NCBI RefSeq assembly: GCF_012933655.1
Contig: NZ_JABBJJ010000087.1
Coordinates: 1 to 39,199, forward strand
Length of the DNA stretch: 39,199 nt
Direction of reading: 5' to 3'
From: Pyxidicoccus fallax
Lineage (GTDB): Bacteria > Myxococcota > Myxococcia > Myxococcales > Myxococcaceae
Shown here piece by piece: positions 1-6,695 of the stretch; position 1 is the first letter of the stretch; the number at the start of each line of letters is the position of its first letter. The notes beneath the pieces were generated by a model. It saw only the letters and a program-made list of their open reading frames with translations, was not told the origin of the DNA and did no database searches. A program made the translations under genes and the position numbers.

Positions 1-10
1 ACGTTCAGTT

Positions 11-43
11 TCGTCGGCAGCGTAAGATGGTTATAAGAGACAG
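11..43 (+). other. Illumina Nextera read-1 adapter / Tn5 mosaic-end remnant (artefact)
   Basis: These 33 bases match the Nextera read-1 adapter plus Tn5 mosaic end position by position. I count three substitutions, at adapter positions 14, 20 and 21. The segment begins TCGTCGGCAGCGT and ends TATAAGAGACAG. Genuine genomic sequence should begin at about base 44. The ten bases before it are probably also non-genomic, but I cannot prove that. The segment supplies an accidental ATG at 27 for the first open frame. Confidence 0.93.
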
Positions 44-1307
44 GCCCTCCGAGGCGACGGCCGGGTCCGTCGAGGCACGGGGAGCGCCGTCCGCCGCCGC
101 GAAGGCCCCGGGTGCGCGGCAGCGCCCGCCGATTTCGCCCACCGTCTACAAGGTGCCGCTGGACGGCTCGCTGGCTGCGGGGGCGGAGGACGCGCTCGTC
201 ACGCTGGTGGAGTTCTCCGACTACCAGTGCCCCTTCTGCTCGCGCGCGCACGGCACGGTGAAGCAGCTCCAGCAGAAGTACGGGAAGAAGCTGCGCGTGG
301 TGATGAAGCACCACCCACTGGGCAACCACCCGCGCGCCCGGCCCGCTGCGCTGGCGGCGCTGGCGGCCGGCGAGCAGGGGAAGTTCTGGGAGATGCATGA
401 CGTGCTCTTCTCCAACGCGCGAGCGCTGGAGGACGCGGACCTGGAGCGCTACGCGCGCGAGCTGGGGCTGGACCTGGAGCGGTGGAAGAAGGACCTCGCG
501 GACCCGCGGCTGGCGGAGCGCGTGCGCAAGGACGAGGCGCTGGCGATGCAGGTGGGGGCCACGGGGACGCCGGCGTTCTTCGTGAACGGGCGGTTCATCA
601 GCGGGGCGCAGCCGCTGGAGGTCTTCACGGGCGTGGTGGACGAGGAGCTGGGCAAGGCGGAGGCGCTGGTGAAGGGCGGCGTGCGTCCGACGGAGGTGTA
701 CGCGCGCGTCATCGAGAAGGGCGTGGACCGTCCGCCCTCGCGGCCCGCGCCGCAAGAGGCGCAGGAGCTGCCCGTGCAGAAGGTGGAGGTGGGCAACGCG
801 CCGGCGCGTGGGCCGGCGAACGCGCCGGTGACGGTGGTGGCCTTCTCGGACTTCGAGTGCCCCTTCTGCGCCCGCGCGGTGCCGACGCTGAAGGCGCTGG
901 AGGAGGAGTACAAGGGCAAGCTGCGCGTGGCCTTCAAGCACCAGCCGCTGCCGAACCACCCCAACGCGAAGCTGGCGGCGGCCGCGTCGCTGGCGGCGCA
1001 CGAGCAGGGGAAGTTCTGGGAGATGCACGACGTGATGTTCTCGAACCAGCGGCAGCTGGACCGCGCGTCGCTGGAGGGCTACGCGAAGCAGCTGGGCCTG
1101 AACGAGGCGCGCTTCAAGGCGGCGCTGGACTCCGGGAAGTACGACGCGCAGGTGACGGCGGACGCGAGCGAGGGCGCGCGCGTGGGCGCCTCCGCGACGC
1201 CCACGTTCTTCATCAACGGCCGCGCCGTGGTGGGCGCGCTGCCCATCGACCACTTCCGCCGCGTCATCGACGACGAGCTGAAGAAGTCCGGCGTGGCGGC
1301 GCGGTAG
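44..1307 (+). CDS. DsbA-family protein with two thioredoxin-like domains, 5' truncated
   Basis: This is a thiol-disulfide oxidoreductase-type protein with two tandem DsbA/thioredoxin-fold modules. Counting from the accidental ATG at 27, the first CPFC active site is at residues 68-71 and the second at 278-281. Each module also has a TP cis-proline loop (GTPAFFVNG and ATPTFFING) and a helical insert with an EQGKFWEMHD motif shared by both, so they arose by duplication. Such proteins act in the cell envelope in oxidation or isomerisation of disulfides. The visible N-terminus lies inside sequencing adapter, so the real start, any signal peptide and perhaps a third module are missing. The stop TAG at 1305-1307 is genuine and is followed by a strong hairpin. 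Family assignment is firm; substrate and redox direction are unknown. Confidence 0.88.
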
Positions 1308-1328
1308 GGCGCCGCTGACGGGCTCGAC

Positions 1329-1358
1329 GGGCGGAGCACCTGGAGCGGTGCCCCGCCC
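1329..1358. terminator. Hairpin between convergent genes
   Basis: GGGCGG-A-GCACC pairs with GGTGC-C-CCGCCC around a TGGAGC loop: eleven base pairs with one A/C mismatch. It lies between two convergent stop codons (1307 and 1374), where a bidirectional terminator is expected. There is no clear T-run. Confidence 0.6.
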
Positions 1359-1373
1359 GCATCTTCAGCGCGC

Positions 1374-2234
1374 CTAGAGCAGCCCGCGCACCTGCACCTG
1401 CGCCTCGCCGCCCTTGGTGCCCACCTGGCCGTAGTAGCTGCCCAGGAAGGAGCCCTTGACCGTATAGGTCCCGGCCGGAACGCGGACGCCATTGTTGTTA
1501 TTGAGCGACCACGTCCCCTTGAACTGCCAGCTCTCGCCCGGCGCCAGGACCTGCTCCCACGGCGTGGGGTCGAACGTCTTGCCGTTCGACCACGTCCAGA
1601 CGACGGTGCCCGAGGAGTTGCCGACGCTGAAGTCATGCGTCTGGGCCGAGTTGAACAGCACCGTCACCGGGAAGGTGCCGGTGTTGGTCACCGTCAGCGT
1701 GAGCGCGGCGGCGCTGTCGAAGAGCCCGTAGGAGCTCTTGTCCGTGGAGAAGGTGGCCTGGAGGGTGTCGGGCGTCGTCAGGGTGATGGCCGCCTCGCCC
1801 TGCTTGGAACCGCTCCGCCCGAGGTAGTTGCCCAGGAAGATGCCGGTGACGGTATAGGCGCCATCGAGCACCGGCCGTCCATCGTCCGCGGAGAAGCTCC
1901 AGGTCTCCTGCCACGTCACGGTCGCGCCGGCGGGGATTGTCTGCTGGGACGCGGTGTCGAACGTCCTGCCCGTCGACCAGGTCCAGAGCGCGTTGCCGCT
2001 GGCATCACGAGCCGTGAAGTCGTAGCGCTGCCCGTTGGAGAAGCTGAACGTCACCGGCAGCGCGGAGCGGTTGGTGACCTGCAGGGTGAGCAGCACCTGC
2101 TCACCGCGGGTGTAGTCGCTCTTGTCCGCGGTGAACTGGACCGTGAGCGGGTCCAGGAACTGTGCCTCGGAGAGCGCGGGGGTCAGGACGGAGAGCAGCG
2201 CCAGCATCAGCGCGAAGGACAGCTTGGTTCGCAT
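1374..2234 (-). CDS. Secreted protein with two BsuPI-like domains
   Basis: The 286-residue product starts at MRTKLSF (ATG at 2234, AGGA nine bases upstream). It has a Sec signal peptide with hydrophobic core FALMLALLSVL, probably cleaved near SEAQ. Longer upstream starts would bury that signal, so I reject them. Two copies of one beta-sandwich module follow, roughly residues 27-150 and 155-286. Each has an LTVTN or LQVTN strand, an (R/H)DF strand, a WTWS-G-(K/R)TFD segment, and a closing GTYTVKGSFLG or GAYTVTGIFLG. This pattern is that of the BsuPI domain, named after the Bacillus intracellular proteinase inhibitor and widespread in exported proteins of unknown role. Protease inhibition is an inference from family only. 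It is convergent with the DsbA-like gene. Confidence 0.8.
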   Translation of the reverse strand: MRTKLSFALMLALLSVLTPALSEAQFLDPLTVQFTADKSDYTRGEQVLLTLQVTNRSALPVTFSFSNGQRYDFTARDASGNALWTWSTGRTFDTASQQTIPAGATVTWQETWSFSADDGRPVLDGAYTVTGIFLGNYLGRSGSKQGEAAITLTTPDTLQATFSTDKSSYGLFDSAAALTLTVTNTGTFPVTVLFNSAQTHDFSVGNSSGTVVWTWSNGKTFDPTPWEQVLAPGESWQFKGTWSLNNNNGVRVPAGTYTVKGSFLGSYYGQVGTKGGEAQVQVRGLL

Positions 2235-2453
2235 GGGGGAAGGTCCTGCGGTGGGGGGTTCAATCAGTGGCATCCATCCGCCACTGTCTTCATTTGTCGC
2301 GAACCCGTTCCGTTGGATCTCCAAGCTGCGATTCAGCGCCGCCCATTTCTGGGTGCCATTGACCCGGGTGTCCGCCACCCCCGTCGAGCAGTGAATGACA
2401 GACACTCATGGTTCAAGGCGAGCCAGAGGACTCCGAGACATCGCCGTGCGCAC

Positions 2454-2951
2454 TCAGAGGCGATGGAACATCACGTGCAGCCCGACGAAGCCGTGCCGCG
2501 GGTGATTGAAGGCCTCGGGCACGGTGCCGATGATGCGGAAGCCGAGCGACTGCCACAGCCGCACCGCCGCCGTGTTCGTCTCCACGACCGCGTTGAACTG
2601 GATGCCGCGGTAGCCCGCCTCCCGCGCCCAGCCAATGACGTACTCGCCCAGCTTCCGTCCCACGCCGCGCCCCTGGTGGGCCGGGTCGACCATGAAGCTC
2701 CCCGTGGCGATGTGCGCGCCACGTCCCGGGCGGTTCGGTCCCATCTTCGCGGAGCCGAGGACGGTGTCGCCCTCCACGCACACCACCGTCCACCCAGGAG
2801 GCTGCTCCATCCACCACGGGCGGGCCTCCTCCAGGGAGAGGCTCCCCGGATAGGCATACGTCTCTCCCGCCGCGACGATGGCGGAGAAGAATGGGTAGAT
2901 GCGGGGCCAGTCCTGTTCGTCGGCAGTCCGGATGAGCATGGTGGGTGACAT
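2454..2951 (-). CDS. GNAT-family N-acetyltransferase
   Basis: A 165-residue cytoplasmic acetyltransferase. The acetyl-CoA pyrophosphate-binding motif Q-x-x-G-x-G is seen as QGRGVG at residues 93-98, after the FMVDPAHQ strand that normally precedes it. The C-terminal half has NTAAVRLWQSLGF, the classic GNAT motif B region (phosphinothricin/RimI-like). The start at 2951 has GGGAGA twelve bases upstream; an in-frame ATG at 2939 is the alternative and would remove four residues. The gene shares a 243-base divergent intergenic region with the SDR gene at 3195. The acetyl acceptor cannot be read from sequence. Resemblance to the PAT/YwnH-like subgroup suggests a small molecule such as an amino acid or herbicide-like compound, but this is weak. 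Confidence 0.9.
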   Translation of the reverse strand: MSPTMLIRTADEQDWPRIYPFFSAIVAAGETYAYPGSLSLEEARPWWMEQPPGWTVVCVEGDTVLGSAKMGPNRPGRGAHIATGSFMVDPAHQGRGVGRKLGEYVIGWAREAGYRGIQFNAVVETNTAAVRLWQSLGFRIIGTVPEAFNHPRHGFVGLHVMFHRL

Positions 2952-3088
2952 AGCCCAACGACGTCTCCCGTCGTTCCACCTGACCCGTGAGGATGACAGG
3001 ACCTGTTCACTCGACAAGGCAGGTCCCTCGCTAGAGCATTGAGCAAGCCCTCCAGGTGGATGACTTCGCGCTGAGCCGTCCGGCTGAT

Positions 3089-3107
3089 TGTTCGCCGTTC
3101 CTGAACA
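3089..3107. promoter_or_regulatory. Candidate operator dyad upstream of SDR gene
   Basis: TGTTC and GAACA form perfect five-base inverted arms around a nine-base spacer, about 88 bases before the SDR start. It is a possible repressor site in the divergent GNAT/SDR promoter region. Arms this short can occur by chance. Confidence 0.25.
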
Positions 3108-3194
3108 GTGCTGCCGCTTCAAGGGCGATGATGTCTCAGGCCAGAAGGCGCATGTTCCCTCCATGCCGGCACTGACGCCGGCGGGGAGAGGAAC

Positions 3195-3935
3195 ATGAAC
3201 GCACAGCCTCAGAAGGTGGCCCTGGTGACGGGCGCGTCCCGCGGCATCGGCGCCGCCATCGCCCGGCGCCTGGCCCGCGACGGCTTCGCCGTCATCGTCA
3301 ACTACGCCGAGCGCGCCGGGCCGGCCGAAGCCCTCGTCCGCGAAATCGAGCAGGCCGGAGGCCGGGCGTTGGCGGTCCAGGCGGACGTCGCCGACAGCGC
3401 TGACGTCCGACGCCTCTTCGACGCGGCGGAGAAGTCCTTCGGCGGCGTGGACGTGCTGGTCAACAACGCCGGCATCATGCGCCTGTCCAGCATCGCCGAC
3501 ACCGATGACGCCAGCTTCGACCGGCACATCGCCGTCAACCTCAAGGGCACGTTCAACGCGCTGCGAGAGGCCTCGCGGCGGCTGCGCCGGGGCGGGCGCA
3601 TCATCAACTTCTCATCGAGCGTGGTGGGCCTGTTGCAGCCCACCTACGCTGTCTACGCCGCCACCAAGGCGGGCGTGGAGGCCATGACGGGCGTGCTCGC
3701 CAAGGAGCTGCGCGGCCGAGACATCACCGTCAACGCGGTCGCCCCCGGGCCCACGGCCACCGACCTGTTCCTCGAGGGCAAGCCCCAGGAAGTGGTCGAC
3801 CGCATGGCGAAGATGGCGCCCCTGGAGCGCCTGGGCCAGCCCGAGGACATCGCCAACACCGTCGCCTTCCTCGCGGGCCCGGACGCGGGCTGGGTCAACG
3901 GCCAGGTCCTGCGCGCCAACGGCGGAATCATCTGA
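3195..3935 (+). CDS. Short-chain dehydrogenase/reductase (classical SDR)
   Basis: A 246-residue NAD(P)(H)-dependent oxidoreductase of the classical SDR family. It shows the Rossmann motif TGASRGIG at residues 12-19, the NNAG strand motif, the catalytic serine region NFSSSV, and the Y154-x-x-x-K158 pair (YAATK). The end (GWVNGQVLRANGGII) is like FabG-type and glucose dehydrogenase-type SDRs, which keep the cofactor dimer interface there. Asn following the second beta strand (IVNYAER) hints at NADP preference. The start is supported by GGAGAGGAAC just upstream. The gene is monocistronic and divergent from the GNAT gene. The substrate is unknown; it is a generic ketone/alcohol SDR rather than the housekeeping FabG, since no fatty-acid genes adjoin it. 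Confidence 0.9.
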   Translation: MNAQPQKVALVTGASRGIGAAIARRLARDGFAVIVNYAERAGPAEALVREIEQAGGRALAVQADVADSADVRRLFDAAEKSFGGVDVLVNNAGIMRLSSIADTDDASFDRHIAVNLKGTFNALREASRRLRRGGRIINFSSSVVGLLQPTYAVYAATKAGVEAMTGVLAKELRGRDITVNAVAPGPTATDLFLEGKPQEVVDRMAKMAPLERLGQPEDIANTVAFLAGPDAGWVNGQVLRANGGII

Positions 3936-3969
3936 CCCGGCCCCACACAGAAAAAATCGTCTCCCGTCC

Positions 3970-3985
3970 GGGGAAGAAATTCCCC
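3970..3985 (+). terminator. Small hairpin after SDR gene
   Basis: GGGGAA-gaaa-TTCCCC forms a six-base-pair stem 35 bases after the SDR stop. There is no T-run. It may terminate the SDR transcript or belong to the metalloprotease leader. Confidence 0.35.
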
Positions 3986-3994
3986 CACCCCCGT

Positions 3995-4037
3995 TCAAGT
4001 GACAGCGCGCGCACTGCCAATCACCTGAATCACTTGA
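3995..4037 (+). promoter_or_regulatory. Long-arm inverted repeat in the metalloprotease leader
   Basis: TCAAGTGA at 3995-4002 and TCACTTGA at 4030-4037 are perfect eight-base inverted arms. The distal arm ends right at the Shine-Dalgarno run (AGGGGGA) of the metalloprotease gene. It could be an operator or an RNA stem controlling ribosome access. Confidence 0.35.
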
Positions 4038-4048
4038 GGGGGACTCTC

Positions 4049-5554
4049 ATGTCCACGCTTCGCATCACCCTTGCGGCCTCCGTGGCCGCTGTTGGATTGA
4101 ATGGTTGTGTCTACGGCTACGTGAACGACGCCTCGACGGGCAGCGCCATCCAGGACGTGACGGTGACCGTCGCCTCGGGCACCTGCTCCGGCAGCGGCTG
4201 CGGCACGCCCAACGAGAAGACAGACAGCTCGGGCCTCTTCGTCTTCGACGCCTACGGCAACCGCAAGGGCGAGGAGAACGTCAAGATCATCATGCCCGCG
4301 GCCGGCGAGGAGGCCATCCGGCTCCTCTACACCCGCTCCGGCTACCGCTCCATCAACGTCTACCACAAGCCCAAGTACGAGACGGTGACGCAGGACGGGC
4401 AGGACTACAGCGTCTCCAACGTGCAGACCGTCTACCTCTGCGCGCTGAACTCTCCCGACGCCGACACCGATGGCATCTGCGACGCCGCGGAGGCCCAGTA
4501 CGGCACCAGCCCCACCAACTCGGACACGGACGGTGACAGCCTCAGCGACTTCGCGGAGCTGTTCGGCGTCGGCGGCGTGGACCTGCGCTACTACGGCGCC
4601 AACCCGCTGAAGAAGGACGTCTTCGTCGAGCTGGACTACTACCCGAACCTCCGGCCCATGCAGACGGCGCTGGACCGCGTGACGGCCGCCTTCGCCGCCG
4701 CGCCGGTGAGCAACCCGAACGGCTCCACGGGCATCTCGCTGCACCTGGTGGTGGACCAGCAGATCGCCGCCGCCGACGCGGACATGGACCTCAACCCGGC
4801 ATGGACGGACTTCGACGTCATCAAGGCGAAGTACTTCGCCCCGCGCCGCACGCGGCTGTTCCACTACGCGCTCATCGCCAACCAGTACAACAGCGGCGGC
4901 TCCAGCGGCCTGTCGCGCGGCATTCCCGCCCATGACTTCATCGTGACGCTGGGCAACTGGTCCACGCCGGGCGGCACCGAGCAGCAGCAGGCCGGCACCA
5001 TCATGCACGAGCTGGGTCACAACATCGGCCTGATGCACGGTGGCAACGAGAACGCGAACTACAAGGCCAACTACCTCAGCGTCATGAGCTACACGTACCA
5101 GCTCCGCGGCCTGTACGTGGAAGGGGTGGACGGCATCCTGGACTACTCGCGCGTTCGCGTGGCCTCCGCCAGCGAGGCGGCCGTCAGCGAGATTTCCGCC
5201 TTCGCGCCCGCCGGCACCACCACCGAGGCGGACCTGGCCCGGTACGGCGTGCGCGTCGGCACCGTCCTGCGCTCTGGCAATGCGAGCGCCAACCTGGACT
5301 TCAACGGCAACGGCGTCATCCAGGCCGGCAACATCGCCCAGGACCTCAACAACGACGGCGACACCTCGGACATCATCAGCGCGTCGCAGAACGACTGGAC
5401 GGCGCTCGTCTACCACGGCGCCGGCACCATCGGTGACGTCTACCTGGGCGACACCGCCAGCCTGATGCGGGCGCAGCCGTTCCTCGTCGCGCCGGAGAAG
5501 ACCGAGCAGTGCCTCACCGAGAACGAGCACAAGCACCCGAGCCCGAAGAAGTAA
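4049..5554 (+). CDS. Metzincin-type zinc metalloprotease lipoprotein
   Basis: A 501-residue exported protein. The start at 4049 has GGGGGA five bases upstream. The N-terminus is a lipoprotein signal with lipobox LNGC (Cys20). Next comes a carboxypeptidase-regulatory-like beta domain (GYVNDASTGSAIQDVTV onward). An Asp-rich calcium-binding stretch of thrombospondin-type-3 character lies at about residues 137-173 (DADTDGICDAAE, NSDTDGDSLSDFAELFG). The catalytic part holds HELGHNIGLMH, with zinc ligands H320, H324 and H330, followed by a Met-turn in SVMSY: the complete metzincin signature. A further Asp/Asn-rich calcium-loop-like segment (DFNGNG, DLNNDGD) lies near residues 417-440. It is probably surface-anchored and degrades extracellular protein, which fits predatory myxobacteria; the substrate is not known. 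A rho-independent terminator follows. Confidence 0.87.
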   Translation: MSTLRITLAASVAAVGLNGCVYGYVNDASTGSAIQDVTVTVASGTCSGSGCGTPNEKTDSSGLFVFDAYGNRKGEENVKIIMPAAGEEAIRLLYTRSGYRSINVYHKPKYETVTQDGQDYSVSNVQTVYLCALNSPDADTDGICDAAEAQYGTSPTNSDTDGDSLSDFAELFGVGGVDLRYYGANPLKKDVFVELDYYPNLRPMQTALDRVTAAFAAAPVSNPNGSTGISLHLVVDQQIAAADADMDLNPAWTDFDVIKAKYFAPRRTRLFHYALIANQYNSGGSSGLSRGIPAHDFIVTLGNWSTPGGTEQQQAGTIMHELGHNIGLMHGGNENANYKANYLSVMSYTYQLRGLYVEGVDGILDYSRVRVASASEAAVSEISAFAPAGTTTEADLARYGVRVGTVLRSGNASANLDFNGNGVIQAGNIAQDLNNDGDTSDIISASQNDWTALVYHGAGTIGDVYLGDTASLMRAQPFLVAPEKTEQCLTENEHKHPSPKK

Positions 5555-5585
5555 TCCGGGCCCGCTCACGCTGAAGGCAGTACAC

Positions 5586-5627
5586 GCCGCCGGGTTCCTC
5601 GTCAGGGGGGCCCGGCGGTGGTGTTTT
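5586..5627 (+). terminator. Rho-independent terminator of metalloprotease gene
   Basis: CCGCCGGG at 5587-5594 pairs with CCCGGCGG at 5611-5618, followed by TGGTG and a T4 run at 5624-5627. It sits between convergent genes (stops at 5554 and 5627). Confidence 0.7.
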
Positions 5628-6619
5628 CAGTTCCCGTCGCTCACGCCCCACTCGTAGTCGAGGTCGCCGATGCGCTCGACGAGCTCGGCGAGCGGCTCTC
5701 CGGGAGTGCCGGCCGCGAGGACCCGGTCGAGGTCCTCCGAGCCGGTCTCGAAGGCGGCGAGGCCCGCGTCATCGCCGGCGTGGAACCGCAGACGGTCCAC
5801 TCCGGCGAGTCGCGCCGAGAGGAGCTGGAGCAGGGTCATCGCGTGGCGATTGCCGCCGAAGGCGCCGCAGCCCCAGAAGCCGGTGTGGATTTCCACGGGC
5901 CTGCCGGGCCACAGCTGCCGCGACTCCGTCATGGCGGCGGAGAAGGCGGTGTACGCGGTGGTCAGGACGCGCTCGAGCTGCCAGCGGAAGTACGGCCCGG
6001 GTCCGCCCGTGGGAGCCGCCATGGCGATGAGGTTCGTCCGGGTGGGCGGGCGCAGCACCTTCACCGCGGCACGGATGACCGAGGACGAAGCGGCGGCGAA
6101 GAGGTTGCCATAGAGCCCTCGGGGTCTGCCGGCGGCGCGGTCCGGGTGGGTGGCGATGGCGCACCGGCGCTCGGCGCCGACGACGAGGATGGGTGTCGGC
6201 TCATCGTTGACCTCGGTCTTCGCCGGCAGCCCCTCGTAGAGGAGCGCCTCGCGCAACGAACCGAGCACGGGATGCTCGGCGGCCTGCAGCTCGTCCTGGG
6301 CGAGCAGCGCCGAGCCATAGGCGACGAAGAGCTGGGGGTCGGCGAAGTTCACGTGCCACACCCCGGCGTCGTCTCCGCTGTAGTCGTAGAACCCCGGTAC
6401 CACGAGGACCTCGGTCGGGGAGAGCTGGACGGTCTCCGGCAGAGGCAGGGCTCGCCACCGGGTGAGCTCGACGTTTCCCGCGTGGACGGCGCCGGGCGGG
6501 CACGACAGCTCGAACACCAGCCGCTTGTGGGGATGGCGCAGGACCGGCGGGTGCTCGTCGAGCAGGACCGAGGCCTTGTACTCGCGGCGGAGCAGACAGA
6601 CAGGAGTCGGCGCGCTCAT
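5627..6619 (-). CDS. PARG-like poly(ADP-ribose) glycohydrolase family protein
   Basis: The 330-residue protein carries the hallmarks of the PARG catalytic domain (a macrodomain relative that releases ADP-ribose from poly(ADP-ribose)). HTGFWGCGAFGGNR at about residues 245-258, followed by LLQLLSARLAGVDRLRFHAGDD, matches the GNWGCGAFGGD...IQ..AA region of animal PARG. Earlier, VNFADPQL leads into AQDE at 107-110 and a LREAL helix. This parallels the PARG signature in which a VQEE motif supplies the catalytic glutamates. Here the acidic pair is D109-E110 and the usual GGG run before it is replaced by FVAYGS, so activity is uncertain. No signal peptide is seen, so it is probably cytoplasmic. No Shine-Dalgarno is visible at 6619. 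The gene stands alone, with an AT-rich upstream dyad. A function in removing ADP-ribose from protein or nucleic acid is inferred. Confidence 0.75.
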   Translation of the reverse strand: MSAPTPVCLLRREYKASVLLDEHPPVLRHPHKRLVFELSCPPGAVHAGNVELTRWRALPLPETVQLSPTEVLVVPGFYDYSGDDAGVWHVNFADPQLFVAYGSALLAQDELQAAEHPVLGSLREALLYEGLPAKTEVNDEPTPILVVGAERRCAIATHPDRAAGRPRGLYGNLFAAASSSVIRAAVKVLRPPTRTNLIAMAAPTGGPGPYFRWQLERVLTTAYTAFSAAMTESRQLWPGRPVEIHTGFWGCGAFGGNRHAMTLLQLLSARLAGVDRLRFHAGDDAGLAAFETGSEDLDRVLAAGTPGEPLAELVERIGDLDYEWGVSDGN

Positions 6620-6632
6620 GCCCGAAGAGGAT

Positions 6633-6657
6633 GGTGTCTTAATTACACTATGTCAAG
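6633..6657 (-). promoter_or_regulatory. AT-rich promoter/operator candidate of the PARG-like gene
   Basis: Read on the minus strand, this stretch begins with TTGACA (a perfect -35 hexamer) and continues TAGTGTAATTAAGACACC. The continuation contains an AGTGT/ACACC imperfect dyad around AATTAAG. It is the most AT-rich spot locally and ends 14 bases before the gene start. I see no good -10 at standard spacing, so it may instead be a repressor operator. Confidence 0.4.
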
Positions 6658-6695
6658 ATGGCCCGGGGTTCGGCACGAGCCACACGGTGGGATGC

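Noticed and set aside
27..43. ATG at 27 as the start of the DsbA-like gene
   Set aside because: It lies inside the sequencing adapter remnant; the real start is outside the window.
3995..5569. Long minus-strand frame opposite the metalloprotease gene
   Set aside because: Val/Arg/Gly-rich product without domains, created by third-position G/C bias; the plus-strand gene has lipobox, metzincin motif and ribosome site.
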